Below, piece after piece: positions 24,136 to 30,954 of a stretch of 64,000 bases of DNA; position 1 is the first letter of the stretch, and each line of letters starts with the position of its first letter. The notes beneath the pieces are model-generated. The model made no database searches, was not told the origin of the DNA, and saw only the letters and a program-made list of their open reading frames with translations. A program made the position numbers and the translations under genes. This stretch comes from a virus. Location: positions 62,001 to 126,000 of the IMG/VR virus record IMGVR_UViG_3300037475_000032; one strand, written 5' to 3'.

Positions 24136-24771
24136 ATGAGTCGCGCTAGACCATGGAGGGATCAGGAGACCGGACAAACCCACTGGTTTGACTACCGTTC
24201 TTCCTCCGCCACAGTCGAGCAACTTGAGATCTTGGCCGATGCAGAGGGTCTTGATCTTGACGACCTACTTGACGAGGGCCTGTCGCAAAGGCAGGTGTTG
24301 TTTCGGCTACATGCCGTCACTAACCTCATCCCGGAGAGAGTCCTGGAGCGCAGGCAAGAACGCCTCGAACGCTCCCAGGTCGAACCGATCTGCCGGATAT
24401 GCAGCTTGTACGGATGGGAGTGCGAGGGTAAGATCACTCGTCACCATTTCGTGCCAAGGTGGCTCATGCGAGAGCTTGATAGCTACCAGACCTACGCCGC
24501 GAAGGCGAGGTGTACCATCCCCGTGTGTGTCGGTCGCCACCGCGATCTTCACTACAGGGAAAGTGATATTGACAAGAGCATCGTTCCGTACCTAACGGCT
24601 GAGGAGAAGGAGCTAGCACGCATCCTACTCCAAGAGCTAAAGGACGAGCGTCCAACGATCTACGAGTTGATCGGCGGCGGAAGTACTGCGAGCTACGAGT
24701 ACCAGCTTGTCCGAGACTTTAGGCGAGGAGGTTTCGAGTCAGTGACACATGGAGAAATTGAAGGTCCATAG
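24136..24771 (+). CDS. HNH-like endonuclease, 211 aa
   Basis: The middle (about residues 93-150) has CRIC, a Trp/Cys strand, ITRHHFVPRWLM with the HH pair, and a late VCVGRHRDLHY, the layout of an HNH/5-methylcytosine-restriction-type zinc nuclease. The N-terminal 80 residues are helical and the C-terminus basic. Start chosen at the ATG preceded by TATCCT. It is the second HNH gene inside the tRNA array. Confidence 0.7.
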   Translation: MSRARPWRDQETGQTHWFDYRSSSATVEQLEILADAEGLDLDDLLDEGLSQRQVLFRLHAVTNLIPERVLERRQERLERSQVEPICRICSLYGWECEGKITRHHFVPRWLMRELDSYQTYAAKARCTIPVCVGRHRDLHYRESDIDKSIVPYLTAEEKELARILLQELKDERPTIYELIGGGSTASYEYQLVRDFRRGGFESVTHGEIEGP

Positions 24772-24811
24772 CCTTACGCCGTGAGTGAGGGCGAAAATAC
24801 TCACTCAGCTA

Positions 24812-24884
24812 CTCCTCGTGGTCCAGTGGATAAGACGCTGCCCTGCGAAGGCGGAGATCGGAGGTTCGAGTCCTCCCGAGGAGA
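24812..24884 (+). tRNA. tRNA-Arg (GCG)
   Basis: Acceptor CTCCTCG/CGAGGAG, anticodon arm CTGCC-CTGCGAA-GGCGG. A34 would normally become inosine in ACG; here the anticodon is GCG. Confidence 0.9.
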
Positions 24885-24886
24885 CT

Positions 24887-24958
24887 AGATGCGGTGGCCC
24901 AAGTGAGAGGCAGCCCGACAAGGGAAGAGTTGCCGGAATCCAAACCCGGCTCGCATCT
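24887..24958 (+). pseudogene. tRNA-shaped element without a T-loop
   Basis: A 72-base unit with a perfect acceptor-like AGATGCG/CGCATCT stem and internal hairpins, but the T-arm position reads CCGG-AATCCAAAC-CCGG and no normal anticodon loop is present. It is either a decayed tRNA or a tRNA-mimic RNA. Confidence 0.4.
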
Positions 24959-24973
24959 GCTATTGTAGTTCTT

Positions 24974-25047
24974 GCCCATATCGCCTAACGGACATGGCAC
25001 CAGTCTTCGAAACTGGCACAATCCGGGTTCGACTCCCGGTGTGGGCG
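24974..25047 (+). tRNA. tRNA-Arg (TCG)
   Basis: Acceptor GCCCATA/TGTGGGC, anticodon arm CCAGT-CTTCGAA-ACTGG. Confidence 0.93.
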
Positions 25048-25215
25048 CTAGGAAGGTAGCTCCTTCCCAGAGGGACGAGAGAAGTCCGCGACAACCAAGA
25101 TGGACTGTGAGGGAGTTGCGGGGTAAGGTTCGCTACCGGCTTACATCTGGGCTATTCAGTCAACGCACCAGAGGGCCAAAGGGTAGGTCCCATCTCTTCG
25201 TTCCTTGTCTTTAGG

Positions 25216-25252
25216 CTCCTGCCGCTGACCTGAAAAGGCGGGAGTAGGTCAG
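25216..25252 (+). ncRNA. pair of overlapping alternative stems in a tRNA spacer
   Basis: CTCCTGCC (25216) pairs with GGCGGGAG (25237-25244), and the interleaved CTGACCT (25225) pairs with AGGTCAG (25246-25252). The loops are too short (1 base) for both to form easily, so they look mutually exclusive. It lies in the 255-base gene-free spacer 25048-25302. Confidence 0.35.
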
Positions 25253-25302
25253 AAGGCCCACGGTGCGCTACCAGCACTGCGATGTTCGCCCGTGGGACCC
25301 TT

Positions 25303-25374
25303 GGGGTAGTCGTATAACGGCGATTACAGCAGCTTGCCATGTTGCAGACGGGGGTTCGACTCCCCTCTACCCCT
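25303..25374 (+). tRNA. tRNA-Gly (GCC)
   Basis: Acceptor GGGGTAG/CTACCCC, anticodon arm GCAGC-TTGCCAT-GTTGC. Confidence 0.93.
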
Positions 25375-25463
25375 CTTCGCCGCAGGCGATGGTGAGCGCA
25401 GTCAGGAGTGAGCACGCAGCAGCAAGTTAGTACGGTACAGTACGGTTGGGGACTCATAAACCC

Positions 25464-25475
25464 TATACTTGCGGC
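25464..25475 (+). promoter_or_regulatory. promoter-like motif TATACTTGCGGC
   Basis: Exact repeat of the 12-base motif at 12993-13004, which precedes ribonucleotide reductase. Here it lies about 24 bases before a degenerate tRNA and 98 bases before the RNase P RNA, and may start their transcription. No good -35 box. Confidence 0.4.
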
Positions 25476-25498
25476 GCACGTCCGCACGTACTAATCAC

Positions 25499-25572
25499 GC
25501 ACTTGTAGCTCAGATGGTAAGAGCACTGGCTTGAAACCCCAGGTGTCGGAGAGTCGAAACCTCCCAAGTGCA
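25499..25572 (+). pseudogene. degenerate tRNA (identity unclear)
   Basis: The acceptor GCACTTG/CAAGTGC is perfect, but the anticodon loop is enlarged (CTGG-CTTGAAACC-CCAG, TGA in the middle) and the T-arm is GGAG-AGTCGAAAC-CTCC, with the T54 position changed. Without a long variable arm it is not a normal Ser tRNA. Confidence 0.55.
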
Positions 25573-25864
25573 TGTAGTAGACGGCCGCTGTCCCTAGACT
25601 GGGGATAGAGGAAGTTCGGGACATCCTGGCCTGGGAAACTGGGTCGCTTCCGTAACCAGGAGGCATAGACAACTGACGTGTGGCGGGAGCCCTTGGCGCT
25701 TGAACCGAGCACGGTTGGTGAGGATGCAATCTCAAGCAGCGAAACCTAAGGGCTCTGCCTATGGTCATAGCGGGTTGGGAGCAGCGTGGGGATAACACCC
25801 TATACGCCACGCGCGAGCGTGAGAAAGATGGTCGTCCTAGACAGAATCCCGGCTACAGCTACAG
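25573..25864 (+). ncRNA. rnpB: RNase P RNA, bacterial type
   Basis: Catalytic RNA that removes 5' leaders from precursor tRNAs. The conserved core is recognisable. P1: TGTAGT (25573) with GCTACA (25858). P2: GACGGCC (25580) with GGTCGTC (25830). P3 hairpin TGTCCC/GGGATA. Then the CR-I block GAGGAAGTTCGGGA (25608-25621) and, near the 3' end, the CR-V block ACAGAATCCCGGCT (25841-25854). CR-I and CR-V pair as helix P4, AG-TCGGGA with TCCCGGCT, leaving the single bulged T15 of the universally conserved P4 bulge. The 3' string GACAGAATCCCGGCT differs from the E. coli one by one inserted base. Between them are a GAAA-capped hairpin (25630-25643), an enclosing TCCTGG/CCAGGA stem, and an 8-bp GAGCCCTT/AAGGGCTC helix. 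tRNA-Thr follows after 3 bases. Confidence 0.82.
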
Positions 25865-25867
25865 TAT

Positions 25868-25939
25868 GCCTGCTAAGCATAAATGGTGATGCACTGGTCT
25901 TGTAAACCAGATAACTGGGTTCGATTCCCAGAGTAGGCT
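25868..25939 (+). tRNA. tRNA-Thr (TGT)
   Basis: Acceptor GCCTGCT/AGTAGGC, anticodon arm CTGGT-CTTGTAA-ACCAG. It starts 3 bases after the RNase P RNA. Confidence 0.93.
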
Positions 25940-25968
25940 TCTCGCTCCATCCCTCGACTTAAGAGGTG

Positions 25969-26457
25969 ATGAGTGACTTTCGTGTGATCCAAGGATGCCC
26001 GTGTAACCCTACACTGGCCCCGTACATCGCCATGGTCTCTGAGGAGATCAACGGTGTCGTCAACAGTATCTATCGTGGTGCTGATGCCGAGTCGATCCTT
26101 CGAGCACACGGACACCAGAGTCAGGCCCAACTCTACAACGGTTGGATTCACAGGTTGCCGGGATACCTTCCCGCTAACCCTCCTGGCCGAAGCACTCACG
26201 AGCTTCGCTCCGATGGAGTCGCTTACGCGGGTCCGGTAGGTCGCAAGCTCGATTGGTGGCAGCAGGGCTTCGACGTGAATGACGATCAGGTCAATCACTG
26301 GAAGTCCGCAGCACGCAGCCATGGATGGGTACTCTTTCAGCCGTACAACAGCGGCTCCGAGTTCCACCACCTCAACTTCCATCAGCCTCCGCATCCGCCG
26401 AGTCTGAGAACGAGATTGAGGATCATCAAGTTGCGAGCGACGCTGCCACGTCACTAA
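25969..26457 (+). CDS. M15-type peptidase (endolysin-like)
   Basis: 162 residues. The segment STHELRSDGVAYAGPVGRKLDWW and the late SGSEFHHLNF carry the H-x6-D and E-x2-H pattern of zinc D,D-/L,D-peptidases that cleave peptidoglycan stem peptides, although the first metal segment is looser than usual. GAGGTG precedes the ATG. No signal peptide, as expected for a holin-dependent enzyme. With the GH25 enzyme downstream, the phage may use two wall-cleaving activities. Confidence 0.6.
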   Translation: MSDFRVIQGCPCNPTLAPYIAMVSEEINGVVNSIYRGADAESILRAHGHQSQAQLYNGWIHRLPGYLPANPPGRSTHELRSDGVAYAGPVGRKLDWWQQGFDVNDDQVNHWKSAARSHGWVLFQPYNSGSEFHHLNFHQPPHPPSLRTRLRIIKLRATLPRH

Positions 26458-26461
26458 TCAT

Positions 26462-26533
26462 GGGGGATTAGTGCTAATGGGAACACGCTGCCCTTGCAAG
26501 GCAGAGTTACGGGTTCGACTCCCGTATCCTCCA
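26462..26533 (+). tRNA. tRNA-Ala (TGC)
   Basis: Acceptor GGGGGAT/ATCCTCC, anticodon arm CTGCC-CTTGCAA-GGCAG. Confidence 0.94.
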
Positions 26534-26535
26534 CT

Positions 26536-26603
26536 GCGCACGTAGTCTAAGTAGGACGCCCGCCATGAGGCGGGTAGTGCAGGTCCGACCCCTGCCGTGT
26601 GCT
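26536..26603 (+). pseudogene. degenerate tRNA with short anticodon loop
   Basis: Acceptor GCGCACG/CGTGTGC is intact, but the anticodon arm GCCCGC-CATGAG-GCGGGT has only six loop bases with no T33, and the T-loop reads TCCGACC. It probably cannot decode. Confidence 0.55.
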
Positions 26604-26607
26604 CTAT

Positions 26608-26678
26608 GCGGGTATGGTCTAATGGTATGACAAGTGCCTTCCAAGCTCTTGATGCCGGTTCGATTCCGGCTATCCGCT
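26608..26678 (+). tRNA. tRNA-Gly (TCC)
   Basis: Acceptor GCGGGTA/TATCCGC, loop CTTCCAA, one T-T mismatch in the anticodon stem. Confidence 0.88.
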
Positions 26679-26784
26679 CTCTGTGAGCCCCAGACGCGCC
26701 ATCCGTGCGGGAATAGACGGCCGTCACCAATACCGGAATGTGTCTCGGGTGTAAACGACCATGAACACGGCGCTCATAGTACCC

Positions 26785-26856
26785 GGTTCCATAGTGAAAC
26801 GGCCATCACGCTAGCCTGTCACGCTGGAGGTAGGGGTTCGATTCCCCTTGGGACCG
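26785..26856 (+). tRNA. tRNA-Asp (GTC), second
   Basis: Acceptor GGTTCCA/TGGGACC, loop CTGTCAC. Acceptor resembles the Asp gene at 18446 but the body differs. Confidence 0.9.
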
Positions 26857-27003
26857 CTTAGGCTATACAGACCGGGCACATCAGCCCGGACGCTGAGCTA
26901 ACTCTCGTCGTCCTTGCCATGTGCCGCACCCCGGATTAGGGAGTACATGGGCGTCGAGTTACACGAGTAGCCGATCATCCGTGCAAGCGGTAGGTGAAAG
27001 CCA

Positions 27004-27074
27004 CGCTCTCAGGCGATGGCAGCCAAACGGAGTCATAATCCGTCTAGGTGTGGGTTCGAGTCCCACGGGAGCGA
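27004..27074 (+). tRNA. tRNA with CAT anticodon (Met or Ile2)
   Basis: Acceptor CGCTCTC/GGGAGCG, anticodon arm ACGGA-GTCATAA-TCCGT. Last gene of the array. A fully paired acceptor argues against initiator function. Confidence 0.88.
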
Positions 27075-27149
27075 CTAACAACCGGGCGCGATATCCTCGA
27101 CACAGGACTCTCATCTTAGTTTTCTTTGAGTCCTGGCGCGGAATAAGTG

Positions 27150-27782
27150 ATGGCATCAAATCGCTATTTCGCAGACATCTCCTCGAATAACTCGTTCTTC
27201 GACGCTGAGGACTACCGTCGCGGTGGTCATCTCCTCGTAGCGATCAAGGCTACGCAGGGAACAGGCTACGTTAACCCCGACTACAAGAGGTGGGTCCTCG
27301 ACGCCCACAACCACGGGCTCGTCGTCCTCCATTACCACTTCGCCACGACCAACGACCCCATCGCCGAGGCCAACCACTTCCTTTCCACCACGAGGAACTA
27401 CTTCGGCAAGAGAGATTCGCTTGTCCTCGACCTTGAGGTCACGGCTCAGGACAACCCCGGTCAGGGCTACACGCTCACCAACCCGGTGAACTACCGCAAG
27501 TGGTTCGACACGCAGCTATTCCGTCACGGCCACAAGTCGATCCTGTACAGCTACGCTGCCTACCTACGTCAGTACGGCGCAGGGCTCAGGCCGATCTCGA
27601 AGAAGATCTGGGTCGCCGACTACGAGACCCATCCTCAGGGCGGATGGTGGGGCAACTCGTGGGCCTGGCAGTTCACGGATGGTGAACACGGGCCGAAGCC
27701 GCACTCGTGCATGGGTGTCGGACGCTGCGATGTCTCGCAGGTCAATCCGGCTACCTATCTTCGCTTGCGTCTCGGTCGCTAA
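27150..27782 (+). CDS. GH25 muramidase (endolysin)
   Basis: 210 residues. N-terminal YFADISSNN, then VAIKATQGTGYVNPDY, HYHFATT and SLVLDLEV, the Asp/Glu strands of GH25 lysozymes that cut the MurNAc-GlcNAc bond. The C-terminal strand SWAWQFTDG is the usual last barrel strand. No separate wall-binding domain and no signal peptide. The next gene is a holin candidate. Confidence 0.87.
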   Translation: MASNRYFADISSNNSFFDAEDYRRGGHLLVAIKATQGTGYVNPDYKRWVLDAHNHGLVVLHYHFATTNDPIAEANHFLSTTRNYFGKRDSLVLDLEVTAQDNPGQGYTLTNPVNYRKWFDTQLFRHGHKSILYSYAAYLRQYGAGLRPISKKIWVADYETHPQGGWWGNSWAWQFTDGEHGPKPHSCMGVGRCDVSQVNPATYLRLRLGR

Positions 27783-27824
27783 ATAGGTGGCGTGGAGACG
27801 CAATCCAACCTTCAAGGAGAACAC

Positions 27825-28202
27825 ATGGCAGAACCAGGAGCAGTAGCACCAACAGCCGCAGATCCGGCTATTCAGACCGCCGTCACAGACGTTGCGCAGG
27901 AGGTTCCTGCGGTCGTCAAGGACGTTGAGACCAAGAACGTCGCTGGCGTCGTATCAGCCGGTGAGTCCCTTTACTCGGAGCTTGCTCCGCTTGCCCCAAC
28001 CCTCCTACAGGAGGCCAAGGCTGGCTACAAGACAACCGAGTTCTGGGTCTTGATCGTATGGGAGGCCGCAACACAGACAGGAGCCTTGCATCTTCCGGGC
28101 ACCTGGGGCAAGCTCGTCGCCGGTATCGGCGGAGTCGCTTCCTACGTCCTCTCGCGTGGTCTTGCCAAGAGCGGCACACCGAACCAGACGCCTAGCGTCT
28201 AG
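27825..28202 (+). CDS. putative holin
   Basis: 125 residues from the ATG with AAGGAG upstream. The N-terminal half is Ala/Val-rich and amphipathic; residues about 70-110 contain two moderately hydrophobic stretches (FWVLIVWEAATQ and LVAGIGGVASYVLS), and the C-terminus is short and polar. Its position right after the endolysin gene, just before a terminator, supports a holin role; sequence alone is weak. Confidence 0.55.
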   Translation: MAEPGAVAPTAADPAIQTAVTDVAQEVPAVVKDVETKNVAGVVSAGESLYSELAPLAPTLLQEAKAGYKTTEFWVLIVWEAATQTGALHLPGTWGKLVAGIGGVASYVLSRGLAKSGTPNQTPSV

Positions 28203-28225
28203 GCTCGACCAACAAGCGTTTAAAC

Positions 28226-28254
28226 GGGGAGCCTTCGGGCTCCCCTTTGCTTTT
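28226..28254 (+). terminator. intrinsic terminator after the lysis genes
   Basis: GGGGAGCC-TTCG-GGCTCCCC, a perfect 8-bp stem with a UUCG tetraloop, followed by TTTGCTTTT. Confidence 0.85.
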
Positions 28255-28283
28255 CAGAGCAGTGCTTGAAGGTAATCAGCGAC

Positions 28284-28889
28284 ATGGCAATGACTACCTC
28301 ATTCATGGGTCTGCGAGCCTGGAATCAGTTGCTCGATGATTATGACCACGATCAGCTAACTGACAACTGGGCCAAGATCGACAATCACGATCACACGCCC
28401 GGTCGAGGAGTACTGCTCACAACCGAGAGCATCGCCAATGCCTCGATCACGCTTCCGCAGATGGCTTCTGCCTCTCTCGGCCTAGCAGCCGGGACCTTCC
28501 TTGCCACCACCTCCACCACGGCGCTTACGGCCAACGTCGAAGCCAAGGTGGCCTTCACCTCCAAGACCTACGATGTGTCTAGCTGGTTTGATGTCGTCAC
28601 GAACGTCGGGCGCTACACACCGCTCACACAGGGCTACTACAGGCTGTCCTCTACGATCTTCACGACTTCCACCAATGTCCTGCGAGCCATCATCTACAAG
28701 AATGGCTCCCCGTACCTCTACGGGGCCTATGGGAGCACGGCTGGAGCCGTGGGCTCAGCCCAAGTCACGGGAATCGTCCACACCAACGGCACAACCGACT
28801 TCTTCGAAATCTTCGCCCTCAGTACAGCTACCACGGCTCTGACGGGTGCGCAGTGCTACTTTGCCGGTGAGTTGATCGGGCTCGGCTAA
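28284..28889 (+). CDS. minor tail / fibre protein, 201 aa
   Basis: The first 50 residues (WNQLLDDYDHDQLTDNWAKIDNHDHTPGRG) match the start of the next gene, so both share an N-terminal attachment module. The rest is beta-rich and Thr/Ser-rich (TFLATTSTTALTANVEAK), ending in AGELIGLG, like a C1q/TNF-type trimeric fibre head. Probably a receptor-binding or decoration fibre. Confidence 0.7.
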   Translation: MAMTTSFMGLRAWNQLLDDYDHDQLTDNWAKIDNHDHTPGRGVLLTTESIANASITLPQMASASLGLAAGTFLATTSTTALTANVEAKVAFTSKTYDVSSWFDVVTNVGRYTPLTQGYYRLSSTIFTTSTNVLRAIIYKNGSPYLYGAYGSTAGAVGSAQVTGIVHTNGTTDFFEIFALSTATTALTGAQCYFAGELIGLG

Positions 28890-29851
28890 TGCCTATCCTC
28901 ACTCCCAACATAGGACTAGAGGCATGGGATCTTGGAGGCGACGACTTCGACCACTCCCAGCTTGCCAACAACTGGGTCGCCATCGATAACCACGACCACA
29001 CCCCTGGCCGTGGTCTGCGCATCACGTCACCAGCTATCGAACCTCTGAACGTGCTGACAGAGCACATTCAGCTTCTCAACATCACTCAGCCTCTCCTCGC
29101 TACGCCCTCAGTGGGAACGGCTCAGTTGTTCCCTCACAGCGTCACGAGAGAAATCCTCGCCGACCCGGCTGTCTACACGGAAAACATCGCCAATCAGCAG
29201 GTCACGTACGAAAAGCTCGACCCGACAGTCCTGCCGCTCGGCACAGTCGTTCTCTGGTATCGCAAGTCTGGGATGACGAACCTTCCGGGCGGTGGCTGGG
29301 AGATCTGCGATGGACGTGCGTGGTCATCGATCACCAACAGCCTGGGGTACACGACCGGCAACATCCCGGACATGCGAGACTCCTTCGCCATCGGGGCCGA
29401 CATCAACGGCATCGTGGCACCTGGCATCGGGCAGGCAGGGGGAGCCAACGAACGCAACTTCGCTCACTCCCACGGCGTTAACCCTCACGCTCACTCCGTT
29501 CCGCCCCACCTGCACGGGATCGCAGCAGACGGCAACCACACGCACGGCTTTCTTGGCGAAGACAACAACTACCACCAGCTTGTCCAGCAGCTTGTCCGTG
29601 CCCCGATCTCCGAAGCCGAAGTGCGAGATGCCTTGTTCAACCCCGGCATCCACCTTGATCGTACGCACGAATCGGTCATTCAGGAACCATCCCCGCTCCA
29701 GTTCACAGGGCTTCACTCACACGGCGGAGCCACGGGTGCATCGGCCGAATTCGCCACCTCATCCAACGGGAGCAACACGGACACTCAGCTAGGCCCCGTG
29801 GACATGCGACCCCAGTACGTCTCGCTCCTTTACATCATGAGGGTCCGATAG
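28889..29851 (+). CDS. tail collar / fibre protein with His-rich metal site
   Basis: 320 residues. The N-terminus copies the HDHTPGRG module of the upstream gene. The C-terminal part is a phage tail-collar domain: GGGWEICDGRAW, IPDMRDSFAIGA and VDMRPQYVSLLYIMRV. A His cluster (HSHGVNPHAHSVPPHLHG, about 190-208) suggests iron or zinc sites holding a trimer, as in T4-type short tail fibres. Its ATG overlaps the upstream TAA. Confidence 0.82.
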   Translation: MPILTPNIGLEAWDLGGDDFDHSQLANNWVAIDNHDHTPGRGLRITSPAIEPLNVLTEHIQLLNITQPLLATPSVGTAQLFPHSVTREILADPAVYTENIANQQVTYEKLDPTVLPLGTVVLWYRKSGMTNLPGGGWEICDGRAWSSITNSLGYTTGNIPDMRDSFAIGADINGIVAPGIGQAGGANERNFAHSHGVNPHAHSVPPHLHGIAADGNHTHGFLGEDNNYHQLVQQLVRAPISEAEVRDALFNPGIHLDRTHESVIQEPSPLQFTGLHSHGGATGASAEFATSSNGSNTDTQLGPVDMRPQYVSLLYIMRVR

Positions 29852-29894
29852 CACTAAATGTGACCTAACCCGTCAGGGAATAGGTGACATTGAA

Positions 29895-29917
29895 GCAGCC
29901 GGACAAGCGAAGGCTGC
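29895..29917 (+). other. hairpin in the intergenic region before the 306-aa tail gene
   Basis: GCAGCC/GGCTGC stem without a T-run, in the 93-base gap after the collar gene. Confidence 0.3.
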
Positions 29918-29944
29918 GCGTTAACCAACCATAAGGAAACATAG

Positions 29945-30865
29945 ATGCCTCCATTTCTACCCATCAGAGCCTTCAACCGCTCTCAGCGTCTTCGTATTGG
30001 TAACCAGCAGGTCACCAACAACGCTACGACCTACGTTGACCTTGGTCAGCTACCCGTCGCTCTAGGGCTTCACGCAACGACCGCCACCACAGGTGGTACG
30101 GGACTTGCCGAATCAACCCAGTACTTCTACGCCGTTACGGTTTGTGACGCTTACGGAGGCGAGACCCCGATCTCCGCCGTCGTCAACGTCACGACTGGAG
30201 CCGATCTCACAAGCGCCAACTCGCTCAACTGGATTCCGGTCACGGAGCAGTCAGGCAACTTCACGGCTACGGCTACCTCCTACAACGTCTACCGTGGAAC
30301 AGAAGAAGGCGTTCTCAAAAGGATCGCCTCCGGTGTCACGAACCACTTCTACACGGACACAGGCGTCAACTCGATCAAAAACCCCACCTTCTTGGGTGGC
30401 GGATCACCTCCGACGACCAACAACACCTACTACGCCGCTGAGACCAACCAGAGCGCTCGTAAGGATCTCTCTGCTCACTCGGCTATCGGTTCGTACTACA
30501 CCGTAGGTGGTCTCTCCAACTCCAACAGCGACACCGTTGTCAACAGCGGTGCTACGACAACGCCGACCAACTTGGTCATTGCCGTAGCCGCAGGTGAGTT
30601 GAAGGTGCGCAGCACGGGCGTCTTCATCCCGATTGCCGGTGGAAACACCACGCTTTCGGCCGCTTCGTCCACCGAAGATCGAACGGATCTCGTCTGGGTC
30701 AACGCTGCAACCGGAGCACAGGGCCACACGAGCGGTACTCCTGCTCCAGTTGGTCAGTCAGCACCTCCGGCTGTCCCGGCAGGTGACATTCCAGTCGCCG
30801 CATACCTCGTCGCTAAAAGCGCTACGGCCGCAGTTCTCGTTGCGGACTTGCGCCCACGTCCATAG
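29945..30865 (+). CDS. minor tail protein with FN3-like region
   Basis: 306 residues. A domain near 45-150 (LAESTQYFYAVTVCDAYGGETPIS, TATSYNVYRGTEEG) reads as a fibronectin-III-like fold, followed by beta-strands typical of fibre shafts and a Pro-rich QSAPPAVPAGDIPVAA segment found in phage tail proteins. AAGGAAA lies upstream of the ATG. Likely a virion surface protein. Confidence 0.7.
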   Translation: MPPFLPIRAFNRSQRLRIGNQQVTNNATTYVDLGQLPVALGLHATTATTGGTGLAESTQYFYAVTVCDAYGGETPISAVVNVTTGADLTSANSLNWIPVTEQSGNFTATATSYNVYRGTEEGVLKRIASGVTNHFYTDTGVNSIKNPTFLGGGSPPTTNNTYYAAETNQSARKDLSAHSAIGSYYTVGGLSNSNSDTVVNSGATTTPTNLVIAVAAGELKVRSTGVFIPIAGGNTTLSAASSTEDRTDLVWVNAATGAQGHTSGTPAPVGQSAPPAVPAGDIPVAAYLVAKSATAAVLVADLRPRP

Positions 30866-30888
30866 TCACACCAACCAGGTAGAGTGGA

Positions 30889-30920
30889 GAGGTCCCATTT
30901 TTTGTGGGACCTCTTCGCGT
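30889..30920 (+). terminator. intrinsic terminator after the tail cluster
   Basis: GAGGTCCCA paired with TGGGACCTC around a T-rich loop; short T/C tail follows. Confidence 0.7.
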
Positions 30921-30954
30921 TAAAGAGAGATAAGTCCTACCACAGGAGCCCAAG

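Larger units (their letters stand above)
16646..27074 (+). other. RNA-gene array: about 47 tRNAs, tmRNA, RNase P RNA
   Basis: All RNA genes are on the plus strand. Anticodons cover all 20 amino acids, with extra isoacceptors for Leu (GAG, TAG, CAA twice, TAA), Pro (three), Arg (four), Ser (four), Gln (three), Thr (three) and Lys (three). No tRNA encodes the 3' CCA. In 34 genes, counting the tmRNA, the discriminator is followed by CT; nearly all the rest have T. Between tRNAs lie spacers of 70-250 bases that fold into hairpins, and small protein genes. Spacers of note: 16719-16899, 17821-17921, 18336-18445, 18598-18767, 19466-19565, 22305-22462, 25048-25302, 26857-27003; I see no gene in them. 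Confidence 0.9.

Noticed and set aside
25070-25147. Second RNase P-like core (GAGAGAAGTCC and CCGGCTTACA)
   Set aside because: The strings resemble CR-I and CR-V but are only about 60 bases apart, and the first can also pair locally (GGAC/GTCC). I see no P1/P2; probably chance.
16640-27080. Many minus-strand frames of 60-110 residues ending in phrases such as GIEPSRPLG or VGLEPT
   Set aside because: These are the reverse complements of tRNA T-arms and anticodon arms, a known false-protein artefact.
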